A stretch of 64,000 bases of DNA from Leifsonia sp. Root227 (lineage in GTDB: Bacteria > Actinomycetota > Actinomycetes > Actinomycetales > Microbacteriaceae): positions 682,001 through 746,000 of the forward strand of contig NZ_LMIO01000003.1 of assembly GCF_001428745.1 (NCBI RefSeq), in the 5' to 3' direction. Positions 32,299-41,247 of this stretch are shown here, one piece after another; positions within the stretch are counted from its first letter, which is position 1; the number at the start of each line of letters is the position of its first letter. The translations under genes and the position numbers were made by a program. The notes beneath the pieces were generated by a model. The model was not told the origin of the DNA. It did not search any database and was given only the letters and a program-made list of their open reading frames with translations.

Positions 32299-33482
32299 CA
32301 CGAGCCTGCCTTCGCCATCATGCGGTTCACGATCGACACCAGCCGTTCGGCCGCGTCGTTGAGCTCGGCCGGGGTGAGCCGCGCGATCACCTCGTCGGAG
32401 GGGAACACCAGCTCGGGAAGGTCGAACCCCTCCTTCTTCGCCCGCTCCTTGAGGCCCTTCACGCCGGTCGAGTACCCGATGTAGTCGACCTCGCGGTAGG
32501 AGGCGTCCGGCTCCAGGATCGCGTCGATGAACGCGTACGCCGCATCCGGATGCTGAGCCCCCGTCGCGATGGCCCAGGTGTCCATCCAGAGGTTGGCGGT
32601 GGGCGTCGGATAGACGAACTTCCAGTTCTTCGGGACCGTGTCCGTCGCGAGCAGTCCCTGCCTTGCGTCGCCGTTGAACGCCTGGATGAGCGCGAAGGTG
32701 CCCTCGGGGATGCCGCTGGTGACCGCGGTCGAGTTGAACGCCTTGAGGTGCGGGGCGAGGGTGTTCACCAGGTACTGCTCCGCCGCATCCAGGTCGGCCT
32801 TCTTCGTCGTGTTCGGGTCGATGCCGTTGGCGGCGAAGTACATGCTGGTCACCTCCCACGGGTCTTCGAGCACGGCGACGTTCTTGCTCGCCTCCTTCTG
32901 GGCGGCGTCGAGGAAGTCGGCCCACGAGCTCATCGGGCGCGTGATGACGTTCGTGTCGTACGCGAACCCGGTGGTTCCCCAGTCCTTGCAGACCGTATAG
33001 ACGTTGCCGCGGTCCCAGGACTGGTCGGTGTAGTTCGGGTCGAGGTTGCCGAAGTTGCGCAGGCGGGAGTGGTCGAGCTTCTGCAGCAGACCGTTCGCGG
33101 CCATCATCGGCACGTAGTTGCCTGTCGGGACGACGATGTCGTATCCACTCGTGCCGCGGGTGGCGCCGAGTTTGGCGATCATCTCCTCGTTGGAGCCGTA
33201 GCTGTCGAGCTGCACGGTCACGCCGGTCTTCTTCTGGAACGCGGAGATGTTGGCCGGGTCGTCGTAGTCGCCCCAGCTGTAGACGTTGAGCTGGCTCTCC
33301 AGCTTTCCGTCCGGAGCGATGGATGCGCCGAACGCGGTCTGCTTGCTGCACGCGCTGAGCGCCAGTCCGGCCGCCGTCACGGCGAAGCCGCTGAGCAGGG
33401 CGCGCCTGGTGATCCGTGCGGAACCCGCCTTCGGGATGAGGGCGACGACGTCGGCCGCTCGCCGGTCTCCGAGACCCGCCAT
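32298..33482 (-). CDS. Polyamine-type ABC transporter substrate-binding lipoprotein (PotD-like)
   Basis: A 394-aa binding protein. Its N-terminus has a twin-arginine motif (ITRRALLSGFAVTAAG) followed by a lipobox LSAC with the acylated Cys at about residue 45, so it is a Tat-exported lipoprotein in a Gram-positive cell. The mature part opens LNVYSWGDYDDPANISAFQKKTGVTV, as in PotD/PotF, and includes YGSNEEMIAKL, YDIVVPTGNYVP and YPTPTANLWMDTWAI. Start ATG at 33482 overlaps the ATPase stop (TGATG). Substrate is presumably a di- or polyamine. Confidence 0.91.
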   Translation of the reverse strand: MAGLGDRRAADVVALIPKAGSARITRRALLSGFAVTAAGLALSACSKQTAFGASIAPDGKLESQLNVYSWGDYDDPANISAFQKKTGVTVQLDSYGSNEEMIAKLGATRGTSGYDIVVPTGNYVPMMAANGLLQKLDHSRLRNFGNLDPNYTDQSWDRGNVYTVCKDWGTTGFAYDTNVITRPMSSWADFLDAAQKEASKNVAVLEDPWEVTSMYFAANGIDPNTTKKADLDAAEQYLVNTLAPHLKAFNSTAVTSGIPEGTFALIQAFNGDARQGLLATDTVPKNWKFVYPTPTANLWMDTWAIATGAQHPDAAYAFIDAILEPDASYREVDYIGYSTGVKGLKERAKKEGFDLPELVFPSDEVIARLTPAELNDAAERLVSIVNRMMAKAGS

Positions 33483-34612
33483 CAGGCGGCCTCTGCGCCG
33501 GTGCCGGAGGCGGAAGGAGACGTGCCCGCGTCGTCGGCAGGGAAAACGTGAACCTCTGTCTCCTCCCAGCCGCACCACACGTCCTGCCCGGTGCTGAGGT
33601 GGGCTGCCTGGCCGGGGGCCTGCCGCGAGAGGAGCTCGACGCCCGCCGCCGTGACGACCACGTACTGGATCACATCGCCGAGGAACGAGATCCCGGCAAG
33701 CGTGCCGCGCACGGCGTTCGTCTCCGGACGTTCGGCGACGACGGTGACCGCCTCCGCGCGCACGGCGACCCGCACGCGATCGCCTGCGTGCGCATCCTGT
33801 CGTCCGGCCGCAGAGCCGACCGGCCCGTCTGCGGCGAGCAGCACGCCGTCCTGCTGCACGGTCGCGTCGAGGAAGTTCTGCTTGCCGATGAACCCGGCCA
33901 CGAAGGCGTTCGCGGGAGACAGGTACACCGACTCCGTCGATCCGACCTGCTGCACGGCGCCGCCCTGCATCACCACGATGCGGTCGCTCATCGAGAGCGC
34001 CTCCTGCTGGTCGTGAGTGACGAACACGAACGTGATGCCGAGCTGGCGCTGCAGCAGCTTCAGTTCGATCTGCATCTCCTCGCGCAGCTTGCGGTCGAGC
34101 GCTGACATCGGCTCGTCGAGCAGGAGAACGCGCGGCCGGTTGACGAGCGCGCGGGCCAGGGCGACACGCTGCTGCTGCCCGCCGGAGAGCTTCTGCGGGC
34201 TGCGGTCTGCGAACCCGCCCATCCGTGCCATGTCGAGCGCATCCCGCACCCGGCCGGCGATCTCGGCGCGCGGCACCCGCTTCTGCCGCAGGCCGTATGC
34301 GACGTTCTCTGCCACGGTCATGTGCGGGAACAGCGCGTACGACTGGAACACGGTGTTGACGGGGCGCTTGAACGGCGGCGTGTTCAGGACACTCGCCCCG
34401 CCGACCAGGATGTCGCCGGCATCCGGATGCTCGAACCCGGCGATCATCCGCAGCAGCGTCGTCTTGCCGCAGCCGGACGGCCCGAGGAGGGAGATGAACT
34501 CGCCGCTGTGCACGTCGAGGTCGATGTGATCGACCGCCGTCTGCGAGCCGAACAGTTTGGTGACGCCGCGCAACTGCACGGAGCCGTCGGTCTCGGGTGG
34601 GCTGATCGTCAT
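33482..34612 (-). CDS. Polyamine-type ABC transporter ATPase (PotA-like)
   Basis: A 376-aa ATPase. Walker A is GPSGCGKTT, the Q-loop is [21 protein letters not shown], the signature is [15 protein letters not shown], Walker B is [12 protein letters not shown], and the switch His is in [14 protein letters not shown]. The C-terminal TOBE region (VRAEAVTVV ... [17 protein letters not shown]) is typical of PotA. ATG 34612 has GAGGAGAA upstream. It follows the oxidase gene by 73 bases and begins the four-gene transporter block in which each junction overlaps by one or four bases. Confidence 0.92.
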   Translation of the reverse strand: MTISPPETDGSVQLRGVTKLFGSQTAVDHIDLDVHSGEFISLLGPSGCGKTTLLRMIAGFEHPDAGDILVGGASVLNTPPFKRPVNTVFQSYALFPHMTVAENVAYGLRQKRVPRAEIAGRVRDALDMARMGGFADRSPQKLSGGQQQRVALARALVNRPRVLLLDEPMSALDRKLREEMQIELKLLQRQLGITFVFVTHDQQEALSMSDRIVVMQGGAVQQVGSTESVYLSPANAFVAGFIGKQNFLDATVQQDGVLLAADGPVGSAAGRQDAHAGDRVRVAVRAEAVTVVAERPETNAVRGTLAGISFLGDVIQYVVVTAAGVELLSRQAPGQAAHLSTGQDVWCGWEETEVHVFPADDAGTSPSASGTGAEAA

Positions 34613-34685
34613 TGATGTTCTCCTCGGTACTGTCGGGGGCCGTGGTGGGAGCGGGGGGGAAGGGGGAGCGAGCTCGGAAGCGCGG

Positions 34686-36128
34686 TCAGCTATCGAAGCC
34701 CAGACCGACCGCATCCAGGGTCTTCAGGAACAGATTGCGCTTGCCGTCGTTGTGGTCGGCGCGGTCGAGCGATACGCGGGTCAGGTTGATGCCGATGGAT
34801 GCGGCGGGCTCCAGAGGGAACGGGAGCGGCCTGCTCTTGACCATCGCCAGCTCTGTGCGCTCCGTGCTGCGCCCTGCGAGCAGGTCGAGCATCACCTTCG
34901 CGCCGAAGTGGGTGGCCGCGACGCCGAGCCCGGTGTATCCCGTCGCGTAGGCGACGCGGCCTCCCCTGGCGGAACCGAAGAACGCGCAGAACCGGCTGCA
35001 GGTGTCGATCGCGCCCGCCCACTTGTTGCTGAACCGCACGCCCTCCAGTTGCGGGAAGGTCGTGAAGAAGTGGCTGGCCAGCCGCTCGAAGGTCTCCGGC
35101 CGGTTCTCGTACTCCTCGCGCACGCGCCCGCCGTAGTGGTAGATCGCGTCGTAGCCGCCGAACAGGATGCGGTTGTCCGCTGAGAGCCGGTAGTAGTGGA
35201 ACTGGTTGGCCGAGTCGCCGAGGCCCTGTCTGCCCGACCAGCCGATGGATGCGAGCTGCGCGTCCGTCAGCGGCTCCGTCATCAGCACGTAGTCATACAC
35301 CGGAACGGTCGCCAGCCTGTTGCGCTTGAGCAGGCTCGGGAACACGTTGGTCGCGAGCGCTGTGCGCTCCGCGCGGACGACGCCGCGGGGCGTCTCGAGC
35401 ACGGTGCCGTCTCCGATGCTCTGCACCGGACTGTTCTCGAAGATCTCGACGCCGGCGTCGGCGCAGGCGCTGGCGAGCGCCCTGGCGAGCTTGGCCGGGT
35501 GCACGAGCGAGGAGTCGCGCGTGCGGAGCAGGCCGCCGAGGTACGTCGGGGAGTGCACTTCGGCGCGCACGGCGTCTGCGTCGAGGAAGACCGCGTCGTC
35601 GCCGTCGACAGCCTCGCGCAGCCACTCCACCTGGTGGGGTTCGGTGGCGATGTCGATGGCGCCGTTGCGTTCGAAGTCGGCGTCGAGCCCGAGCTGCAGG
35701 ATCGTGGACTCGATCTCGTCCAGGTTCTGCATCCCGAGCCGCTGGAGCTGGTCGAACTCCTGGGGGAACCGGCTGCGCCCGTTGTCCTCGCCGTGGGTGA
35801 GGCTGGCCTCGCAGAATCCGCCGTTGCGCCCGGACGCCGCCCAGCCGATGCGACGCGCTTCGAGCAGGACCACCCTCGCTGCCGGGTTCTCCTGCTTGGC
35901 GATGAGCGCCGTCCAGAGGCCGGAGTATCCGCCGCCGACCACCGCGAGATCGCAGCCGATGTCCCCGGTCAGTGTCGGGTACGCCTCTCCGGGCGCGTCC
36001 TCGGTCCAGAACACCGCCTGCCGCGTGTCCGCCAGAGCGTGCCGCACGACGGACGCGTCCGGGCGGCTTCGTTCGAATACGGTGCTGCCCACGGTGTCAC
36101 GCGCCTCTCTGCCTGGTGTTTGGAACAT
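34686..36128 (-). CDS. FAD-dependent amine oxidase (gamma-glutamylputrescine oxidase-like)
   Basis: A 480-aa flavoprotein of the DAO family. The Rossmann motif is [21 protein letters not shown], and [19 protein letters not shown] matches the PuuB/OrdL group, in which ASGRNGG contacts the flavin. C-terminal [25 protein letters not shown] completes the FAD site. ATG 36128 is used; a GTG at 36092 preceded by AGAGAGG is a serious alternative. It is the first gene of the polyamine transport operon, so the imported amine is probably oxidised by this enzyme to an aldehyde, ammonia or amine and H2O2. No glutamate-putrescine ligase gene is in the window. Confidence 0.87.
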   Translation of the reverse strand: MFQTPGREARDTVGSTVFERSRPDASVVRHALADTRQAVFWTEDAPGEAYPTLTGDIGCDLAVVGGGYSGLWTALIAKQENPAARVVLLEARRIGWAASGRNGGFCEASLTHGEDNGRSRFPQEFDQLQRLGMQNLDEIESTILQLGLDADFERNGAIDIATEPHQVEWLREAVDGDDAVFLDADAVRAEVHSPTYLGGLLRTRDSSLVHPAKLARALASACADAGVEIFENSPVQSIGDGTVLETPRGVVRAERTALATNVFPSLLKRNRLATVPVYDYVLMTEPLTDAQLASIGWSGRQGLGDSANQFHYYRLSADNRILFGGYDAIYHYGGRVREEYENRPETFERLASHFFTTFPQLEGVRFSNKWAGAIDTCSRFCAFFGSARGGRVAYATGYTGLGVAATHFGAKVMLDLLAGRSTERTELAMVKSRPLPFPLEPAASIGINLTRVSLDRADHNDGKRNLFLKTLDAVGLGFDS

Positions 36129-36155
36129 TCTGCCTGTCCCCACCGACACAGAACG

Positions 36156-36176
36156 ACCGATTCCGTACCGATTCCG
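36156..36176. promoter_or_regulatory. Tandem direct repeat upstream of the polyamine operon
   Basis: ACCGATTCCG occurs at 36156-36165 and again at 36167-36176, an 11-base period, that is one helical turn apart, 28-48 bases before the oxidase start on the minus strand. This is a plausible regulator binding site for the operon; no protein can be named, the PucR or TetR proteins of the region being candidates. Confidence 0.4.
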
Positions 36177-36238
36177 ACGAGTTTCCATCCATTTCGTCCG
36201 GCTAACCGCCGGGAAAGGTGCGAAAACCGTCGTTGCAC

Positions 36239-36583
36239 TCAGGGGAACTCGATCGATGGCTCCTCGTCGGCGCCGACCGGGAAGTGCCCGAGGAAGGTCA
36301 CGCCCTGGGGGCCTGCGTCGAAGCGCGCGATCCTGCCGCCCTCCGGCTCGTAGAACAGGTCGCCCGCGATGAGTACGCGCTCCTCGCCGCCCTCGGTCTG
36401 GTAGATCGCCGTCCCGGTCTCGATGCTCCCGATGACGGGGCCGTTGTGGACGTGCAGCCCGGACTCCGCGCCGGGCGCGATCGTGATGCGACGGCTCTGG
36501 ATGCGACCGAACGGCCGCGGCTCCGGCAGCGTCACGTCCTGGACGACGACGCGGACGACAGGGTTCTCAGCAGACAGCTCCAT
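36239..36583 (-). CDS. Small cupin-domain protein
   Basis: A 114-aa protein made of one cupin domain: motif 1 SRRITIAPGAESGLHVHNGPVIGSIETGTAIY with two His, and motif 2 VLIAGDLFYEPEGGRIARFDAG. The metal site HxH is intact but the motif 2 His is not obvious. Single-domain cupins of this size bind metals or act as small dioxygenases and isomerases. It lies 110 bases upstream of the oxidase gene on the same strand, with the tandem repeat between them, and 27 bases after the CMD-family gene. Confidence 0.78.
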   Translation of the reverse strand: MELSAENPVVRVVVQDVTLPEPRPFGRIQSRRITIAPGAESGLHVHNGPVIGSIETGTAIYQTEGGEERVLIAGDLFYEPEGGRIARFDAGPQGVTFLGHFPVGADEEPSIEFP

Positions 36584-36610
36584 GCCTCCGACACTAGCGA
36601 ACAGCGCGCC

Positions 36611-37180
36611 TCAGAGGGGAGCGAGCAGCGCGCCGCGCAGCCGGTCGCTGAGTCCTGGCGGCACATCCACGTCGACAGCGAGGGCCTGGATCGCCCTGCT
36701 GAAGTAGTTGCGGGCGGCGGCCGCGAGAGTGATGTCGACGATCTCCCTGTCGGTGAAGCCCAGCTCGCGCAGCCGCAGGCTGTCCGCATCCGTCATCGCG
36801 TACGCGTCGCGGCCGATGCGCTCCGCGTACTCCATCATCGCCACCTCCGCCTCGCTCAGGTCTGCGTCGTGGTAGTCGCGGGCCACGCGTTCCAGCTGGT
36901 CCTCCTCGATCAGGGGAAGCGTCTTGCGGCCGTGCGCGAGCCGGCAGTGCTCGGAGTGGGTGCCCTGGGCGGCGGCGAGCGTGACCAGCTCGTAGCGGCG
37001 CATTCCGAGCTGGGAGACGATGGCTCGAACGAGCTGCTCCCAGGCCAGGTACGCCTCAGGGTTCACGGACATCGCTCGGGTGTGCGAAGCGACGTAGCCG
37101 AGGTCGCGCTCGTCTTTGGCGTAGATCGCGGCGACGTCGCCCTCCGCGTCCTCCGGTGCTGTCGTCGAGATGATGGACAT
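36611..37180 (-). CDS. Carboxymuconolactone decarboxylase/AhpD-like protein
   Basis: A 189-aa all-helical protein of the CMD/AhpD superfamily. ATG 37180 follows a near-perfect AAGGAGG. The signature region is ELVTLAAAQGTHSEHCRLAHGRKTL, where a Cys followed four residues later by His replaces the CxxC of AhpD, as in the peroxidase-related subfamily. Later parts (GFTDREIVDITLAAAARNYFSRAIQAL) fit the second helical repeat. Likely a peroxidase-like or redox protein protecting against oxidants, which would suit the many H2O2-forming oxidases nearby. Confidence 0.82.
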   Translation of the reverse strand: MSIISTTAPEDAEGDVAAIYAKDERDLGYVASHTRAMSVNPEAYLAWEQLVRAIVSQLGMRRYELVTLAAAQGTHSEHCRLAHGRKTLPLIEEDQLERVARDYHDADLSEAEVAMMEYAERIGRDAYAMTDADSLRLRELGFTDREIVDITLAAAARNYFSRAIQALAVDVDVPPGLSDRLRGALLAPL

Positions 37181-37265
37181 GTCGTCCTCCTTCTTCGCTT
37201 TCCGCTGAGTCGCAGGACCCCTCCCCATGGTCGCACCGCGCCGGCGTCCCCGCTAGCGTTGAGCC

Positions 37266-38003
37266 GTGACCGAGGATGCCAGCTACCGTGACCCCCGTCT
37301 CGCCGCCCTCTACGACCGGATGAATCCCTACGCGGCCGACACCGAGTTCTACCTGGCATTCGGCGACGAGCATCCTGGCTCCCGCATCGTGGACATCGGA
37401 TGCGGCACGGGGTTGCTGACCGTCGAGCTGGCGCGCAGAGGCCACCGGATGCTCGGGGTCGACCCGGCGGACGCCATGCTCCAGATCGCCCGCGCCCGCG
37501 ATGGCGGCGATCTGGTCGAGTGGCTGACGGCCGACGCGAGCGCCCTGCCCGCTGCCGACGCCGACCTGGCGATCATGACGGGCCACGTCGCCCAGGTGTT
37601 CGTCACGGACGACGCCTGGCTGGATGCGCTCACCGCGGCCCGCCGTGCGCTGAAGCCAGGCGGACTCCTCGTGTTCGAGAGTCGCGACCCGCGCGCTCGG
37701 GCATGGCTGGGCTGGGACGACGGCCGCGAGGTCATCGAGACCGACGCCGGACAGGTGATCGCCTGGAACGAGGTCGCGGGGGAGTCCGCAGGGGTGGTCG
37801 GCCTCATCGGCCACTACGTACTGCCGGACGGCGAACACCTCACGGACGAAGGCGCGCTGCGCTTCCGCACGGAGGAGGAGCTGCGTGCATCCCTCGTCGG
37901 CGCCGGATTCGGGGTGCGCTCCGTCTACGGCGACTGGACGCGTGGCCCTGTCACCGACAGCACCACCGAGCTGATCGTGGTCGCCGAGGCCCGCCCCGTC
38001 TAG
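37266..38003 (+). CDS. Class I SAM-dependent methyltransferase
   Basis: A 245-aa protein with a GTG start at 37266. The SAM-binding motif I is IVDIGCGTGLLTVELARRG, followed by the acidic residue in MLGVDPADAML; motif II includes DADLAIMTGHVAQVF and motif III ALKPGGLLVFESRD. The acceptor substrate is unknown. It is divergent from the CMD-family gene (85 bases) and convergent with the DUF1801 gene, with which it shares a CTAG stop overlap. Confidence 0.85.
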   Translation: MTEDASYRDPRLAALYDRMNPYAADTEFYLAFGDEHPGSRIVDIGCGTGLLTVELARRGHRMLGVDPADAMLQIARARDGGDLVEWLTADASALPAADADLAIMTGHVAQVFVTDDAWLDALTAARRALKPGGLLVFESRDPRARAWLGWDDGREVIETDAGQVIAWNEVAGESAGVVGLIGHYVLPDGEHLTDEGALRFRTEEELRASLVGAGFGVRSVYGDWTRGPVTDSTTELIVVAEARPV

Positions 38004-38362
38004 CGCGCCGCCTCTGCGACGCGGTACGCGATGATCGTGCGCAGCGTGTCGACGCCGAGCGGCGCATCAGGCGGGAAGTGCAGGGTCGCGCCGCTGAACG
38101 AGCCCTCGCTGAGCGTGCCATCCAGCGCGGCGGCGGCAGGGGGACTCATCAGCAGCAGACTGCACTCCTTCGCCGTGGCCGAGAGGCCGATCAGCCCCCT
38201 GCCGTGGTAGCGGAACACCGGCACCCGGTAGCTGATGACCTGCTCGGCCTCCGGCAGGAGTTCCACGATGCGGTCGCGGACCGTGCGCAGCGCTGCCGAG
38301 AACGGCTCCCCGATCCTGTCGAGGTATTCCTCGACCGTGTCCGCTTCGACCCCACGTGCCAT
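38000..38362 (-). CDS. DUF1801 (YdhG-like) protein
   Basis: A 120-aa protein of the DUF1801 family: TVEEYLDRIGEPFSAALRTVRDRIVELLPEAEQVISYRVPVFRY and FPPDAPLGVDTLRTIIAYRVAEA are clear. Relatives include YdhG/FraI-type proteins, some reported as iron chaperones; function in this organism is not known. It is cytosolic. Its stop shares CTAG with the methyltransferase stop. It follows the MFS exporter gene on the same strand by 41 bases and may be co-transcribed with it. Confidence 0.85.
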   Translation of the reverse strand: MARGVEADTVEEYLDRIGEPFSAALRTVRDRIVELLPEAEQVISYRVPVFRYHGRGLIGLSATAKECSLLLMSPPAAAALDGTLSEGSFSGATLHFPPDAPLGVDTLRTIIAYRVAEAAR

Positions 38363-38403
38363 GCTGACCTCCCGACCGGTTGCCGCGACGTCTCCGCGCG
38401 ATG

Positions 38404-39990
38404 TCAGTGCGCGAAGGCTCCTTCCGGCGCGATCACATCGGCCGGTTTGCGGATGAAGAAGGCACCGACCACCCCGAACAGCGAGATGATCGCCGCCGCC
38501 AGGAACGCCGCCCTGATGCCGCCGGCGGTCGCCGCGTCGATGCTGACGCCGGAACCGACCAGCGTGGCCGTGTGAACCGACATGATCGCGACGAGCAGCG
38601 CCGTTCCCGCTGCTCCTGCAACCTGCTGCACCGTGCCGACGATCGCGCTGCCGTGCGAGTACAGGTTCGGCGGAACGGCGCCGAGGCCGGCGGTGAACAG
38701 CGGTGTGAACATCAGCGCCAGGCCGATGCTCAACGTGACGTGTCCGGCGAGGATCAGATACTGCGACGTGTGCTCGGTGATGAGCGTGAACCCCCACAGC
38801 ACCAGGCTGACCAGGATCGCGCCGGGCACCACCAGCACGCGCGGGCCGAACCTGTCGTAGATGCGTCCGACGAACGGCGCGATCAGCCCCATCACCAGCC
38901 CGCCGGGCAGGAGCAGCAGCCCGGTCGCGAGCGTGTCGAGGTGCAGGACGTGCTGCAGGTAGAGCGGGAGCACGATGATCACGCCGAACATCGCCGCCGT
39001 GCTGATCGCCATGAGCACGATCGACACCGTGAAGATGGGAGACCGGAAGGTGCGCAGGTCGAGCAGCGCCCTGTCCTGTCGCTGCAGCAGCAGCTGGCGC
39101 AGGATGAACGCGGCGAGAGCCACGACGCCGACCACGATCGACACCCACATCACCACGGGAGACGAGCCAGGGCCGGACTCAGCGGTCTGGGTGAGGCCGT
39201 AGAGCAGCCCGCCGAAACCGAACGCGGAGAGGATCACCGAGAGCACGTCGATCTTGACCTTCTGCGGCTCGGTCACGTTCTCGACGAACCTGATGCCGAT
39301 GAGCAGCATGACCACGGCGATCGGCAGCACGATCAGGAAGATCCAGCGCCAGTCGAGGTAGTTGAGGATGAAGCCGGAGATGGTCGGGCCGATGGCGGGC
39401 GCGACGGAGATGACGATGGAGACGTTGCCCATCGTGCGGCCGCGCTTCGCGGGCGGCACCAGGGTCATCAGCGTCGTCATCAGCAGGGGGATCATGATCG
39501 CGGTGCCGGACGCCTGGATCACGCGGGCGACGACGAGCAGACCGAATCCGGGGGCGATCGCGGCGGACAGCGTTCCGAGCGAGAACAGGCTCATCGCGGC
39601 GATGAAGATGCTGCGCGTGCTGAACCGCTGCAGCAGGAACCCGGTGATCGGGATGACCACCGCCATCGTGAGCATGAACGCCGTGGACAACCACTGGGCG
39701 GCGAGCGCGTCGACCCTGAGGTCGTCCATCAGCTTGGGGATGGCGACCGACATGATCGTCTCGTTGAGGATGACGACGAAGGTGGCCGACAGCAGCAGCC
39801 AGATCACCCGGTTGTTGCGCTTGGTGTGATCGGGGGCAGCGACGGTTCCGACCGGTGCGGCTTCTCCCACCCGGCTGTCGGCGGCGCGTTCGGCGGCCGC
39901 GTGGTCGTCGAAGGCGGGGTCGGCGAGCGCCTCGGGCGCAGGAGGGGTGTTCTCGGTCACGGATTCGAGCGTAGTGAAGAGCACTGACAT
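38404..39990 (-). CDS. MFS exporter, DHA2 (EmrB/QacA) family, 14 helices
   Basis: A 528-aa membrane transporter. A 60-residue polar N-terminus precedes the first helix VIWLLLSATFVVILNETIMSVAIP. Motif D1-like LNETIMSVAIPKL, motif A region GFLLQRFSTRSIF and motif C GPTISGFILNYLDWRWIFLI are typical for DHA2 drug exporters such as LfrA or QacA. An alternative GTG start 30 bases in (VTENTPP) would shorten the protein by 10 residues. A CGTTAACG palindrome at 40006-40013 upstream could be an operator, but no regulator gene is adjacent. Confidence 0.88.
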   Translation of the reverse strand: MSVLFTTLESVTENTPPAPEALADPAFDDHAAAERAADSRVGEAAPVGTVAAPDHTKRNNRVIWLLLSATFVVILNETIMSVAIPKLMDDLRVDALAAQWLSTAFMLTMAVVIPITGFLLQRFSTRSIFIAAMSLFSLGTLSAAIAPGFGLLVVARVIQASGTAIMIPLLMTTLMTLVPPAKRGRTMGNVSIVISVAPAIGPTISGFILNYLDWRWIFLIVLPIAVVMLLIGIRFVENVTEPQKVKIDVLSVILSAFGFGGLLYGLTQTAESGPGSSPVVMWVSIVVGVVALAAFILRQLLLQRQDRALLDLRTFRSPIFTVSIVLMAISTAAMFGVIIVLPLYLQHVLHLDTLATGLLLLPGGLVMGLIAPFVGRIYDRFGPRVLVVPGAILVSLVLWGFTLITEHTSQYLILAGHVTLSIGLALMFTPLFTAGLGAVPPNLYSHGSAIVGTVQQVAGAAGTALLVAIMSVHTATLVGSGVSIDAATAGGIRAAFLAAAIISLFGVVGAFFIRKPADVIAPEGAFAH

Positions 39991-40062
39991 GCGGGGTTTC
40001 CGCAGCGTTAACGTTCGCCGCGTTCACTCTGCGCGTAATCCATGCGTGCGCATCCGCGGACG

Positions 40063-40116
40063 CCTGGCCCAGCGCCGCAGCCTGGCTCAGCGCCGCAGCC
40101 TGGCTCAGCGCCGCAG
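40063..40116. repeat. Three tandem 18-bp repeats derived from the 3' end of nifS
   Basis: Units at 40063-40080, 40081-40098 and 40099-40116; units two and three are identical (CCTGGCTCAGCGCCGCAG) and unit one differs by one base. Unit three contains the final Leu-Arg-Arg-stop codons of the cysteine desulfurase gene, so the stop region has been copied in tandem downstream of the gene. It looks like slippage. Confidence 0.9.
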
Positions 40117-41247
40117 CCCGGCCACTTCCCGCACTGCGTCGCCGACCGCTGGGGCGACGGAGGCGAGCGTGGCCGCATCCACCTCTGGTCCCCAGGAGAA
40201 CCGCACCGCCGTGCGCGCCACGTCCTCGTCGTAGCCGAGGGCGAGCAGCACGTGCGACGCGTCCTCGCTTCCCGCCGCGCACGCCGACCCGCTCGACGAG
40301 ACCACGCCGCGGCGCTCCAGCTCGAGCAGAATGGTCTCCCCGTTGCTGCCGGGGAACACGAACGACGCTGTGCCGGGAAGGCGGGACGACGGATGCCCGG
40401 TGAGGCGCGCATCCGGAACCTCGGCGAGCACGGCGGCGACGAACGCATCCCGCGCTGTCGTCGCGGCCAGAGCGTTGGCCGCCTGATGCTCGGTCGCCAG
40501 CCGGACGGCAGCGGCGAGCCCCACAGCACCGGCGACGTTCTCCGTCCCAGAGCGGCGGCCGCGTTCCTGCCCTCCGCCGTGCAGCACGGGCTCGACGGGG
40601 ATGCGCCCGCGCACGTACAGCGCGCCGATGCCCTTCGGAGCGCCGAGCTTGTGGCCGGAAATACTGAGCGCATCCACGCCGAGGCTTCCAACGTCGAGCG
40701 GCAGCCAGCCGGCCGCCTGCACGGCGTCGGTGTGGAACGGGATGCGCAGCTCGCGCGTCATGGCGGCCAGTTCGGCGATCGGCTGGACGGTGCCGACCTC
40801 GTTGTTGGCGAGCATCACGCTCGCGAGCGTCGTGTCCGGACGCAGCAGCGCGGCGAACGCGTCGACGTCCACCAGTCCGTCCCTGCCGACTGGCGTGACA
40901 TCCACGGTGAAGCCGTGCTGCCGCGCCAGGTAGTCCGCAGAGGCGAGCACGGCCTCGTGCTCGATCGGCGTCGTGACGATGTGACGGCCGCGCGGGGAGG
41001 CGATGGCGATGCCCTTGACCGCGAGGTTGTCCGCCTCCGTGCCGCCGGAGGTGAACACGACTTCGGATGCGCGGCAGCCGAGCCACGACGCCACCGTCGC
41101 GCGGGCATCGGCCAGCGCCCGAGCAGCGGACTCGCCGACACCGTGGTGGCTCGACGGGTTGCCGAAGTCGCCGGTGAGGTACGGCCACATCGCCTCGAGC
41201 ACCTCGCGGCGCACCGCCGAGGTGGCCGCCGCGTCGAGGTAGATCAT
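40105..41247 (-). CDS. Cysteine desulfurase of the NAD operon
   Basis: A 380-aa NifS/IscS-type PLP enzyme. MIYLDAAATSAVRREVLEAM is the usual N-terminus, SGGTEADNLAVKG and SISGHKLGAPKGIGALYV (PLP Lys) follow, and the reactive Cys is in SSSGSACAAGSEDASHVLLALG. It frees sulfur from cysteine; in nad operons it is thought to build the [4Fe-4S] cluster of NadA. Start ATG 41247 overlaps the nadC stop (ATGA). The last codons lie in an 18-bp tandem repeat. Confidence 0.92.
   Translation of the reverse strand: MIYLDAAATSAVRREVLEAMWPYLTGDFGNPSSHHGVGESAARALADARATVASWLGCRASEVVFTSGGTEADNLAVKGIAIASPRGRHIVTTPIEHEAVLASADYLARQHGFTVDVTPVGRDGLVDVDAFAALLRPDTTLASVMLANNEVGTVQPIAELAAMTRELRIPFHTDAVQAAGWLPLDVGSLGVDALSISGHKLGAPKGIGALYVRGRIPVEPVLHGGGQERGRRSGTENVAGAVGLAAAVRLATEHQAANALAATTARDAFVAAVLAEVPDARLTGHPSSRLPGTASFVFPGSNGETILLELERRGVVSSSGSACAAGSEDASHVLLALGYDEDVARTAVRFSWGPEVDAATLASVAPAVGDAVREVAGLRR

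Noticed and set aside
40063..40116. 18-bp repeats as a CRISPR array
   Set aside because: The units are directly adjacent with no spacers and derive from the gene end.
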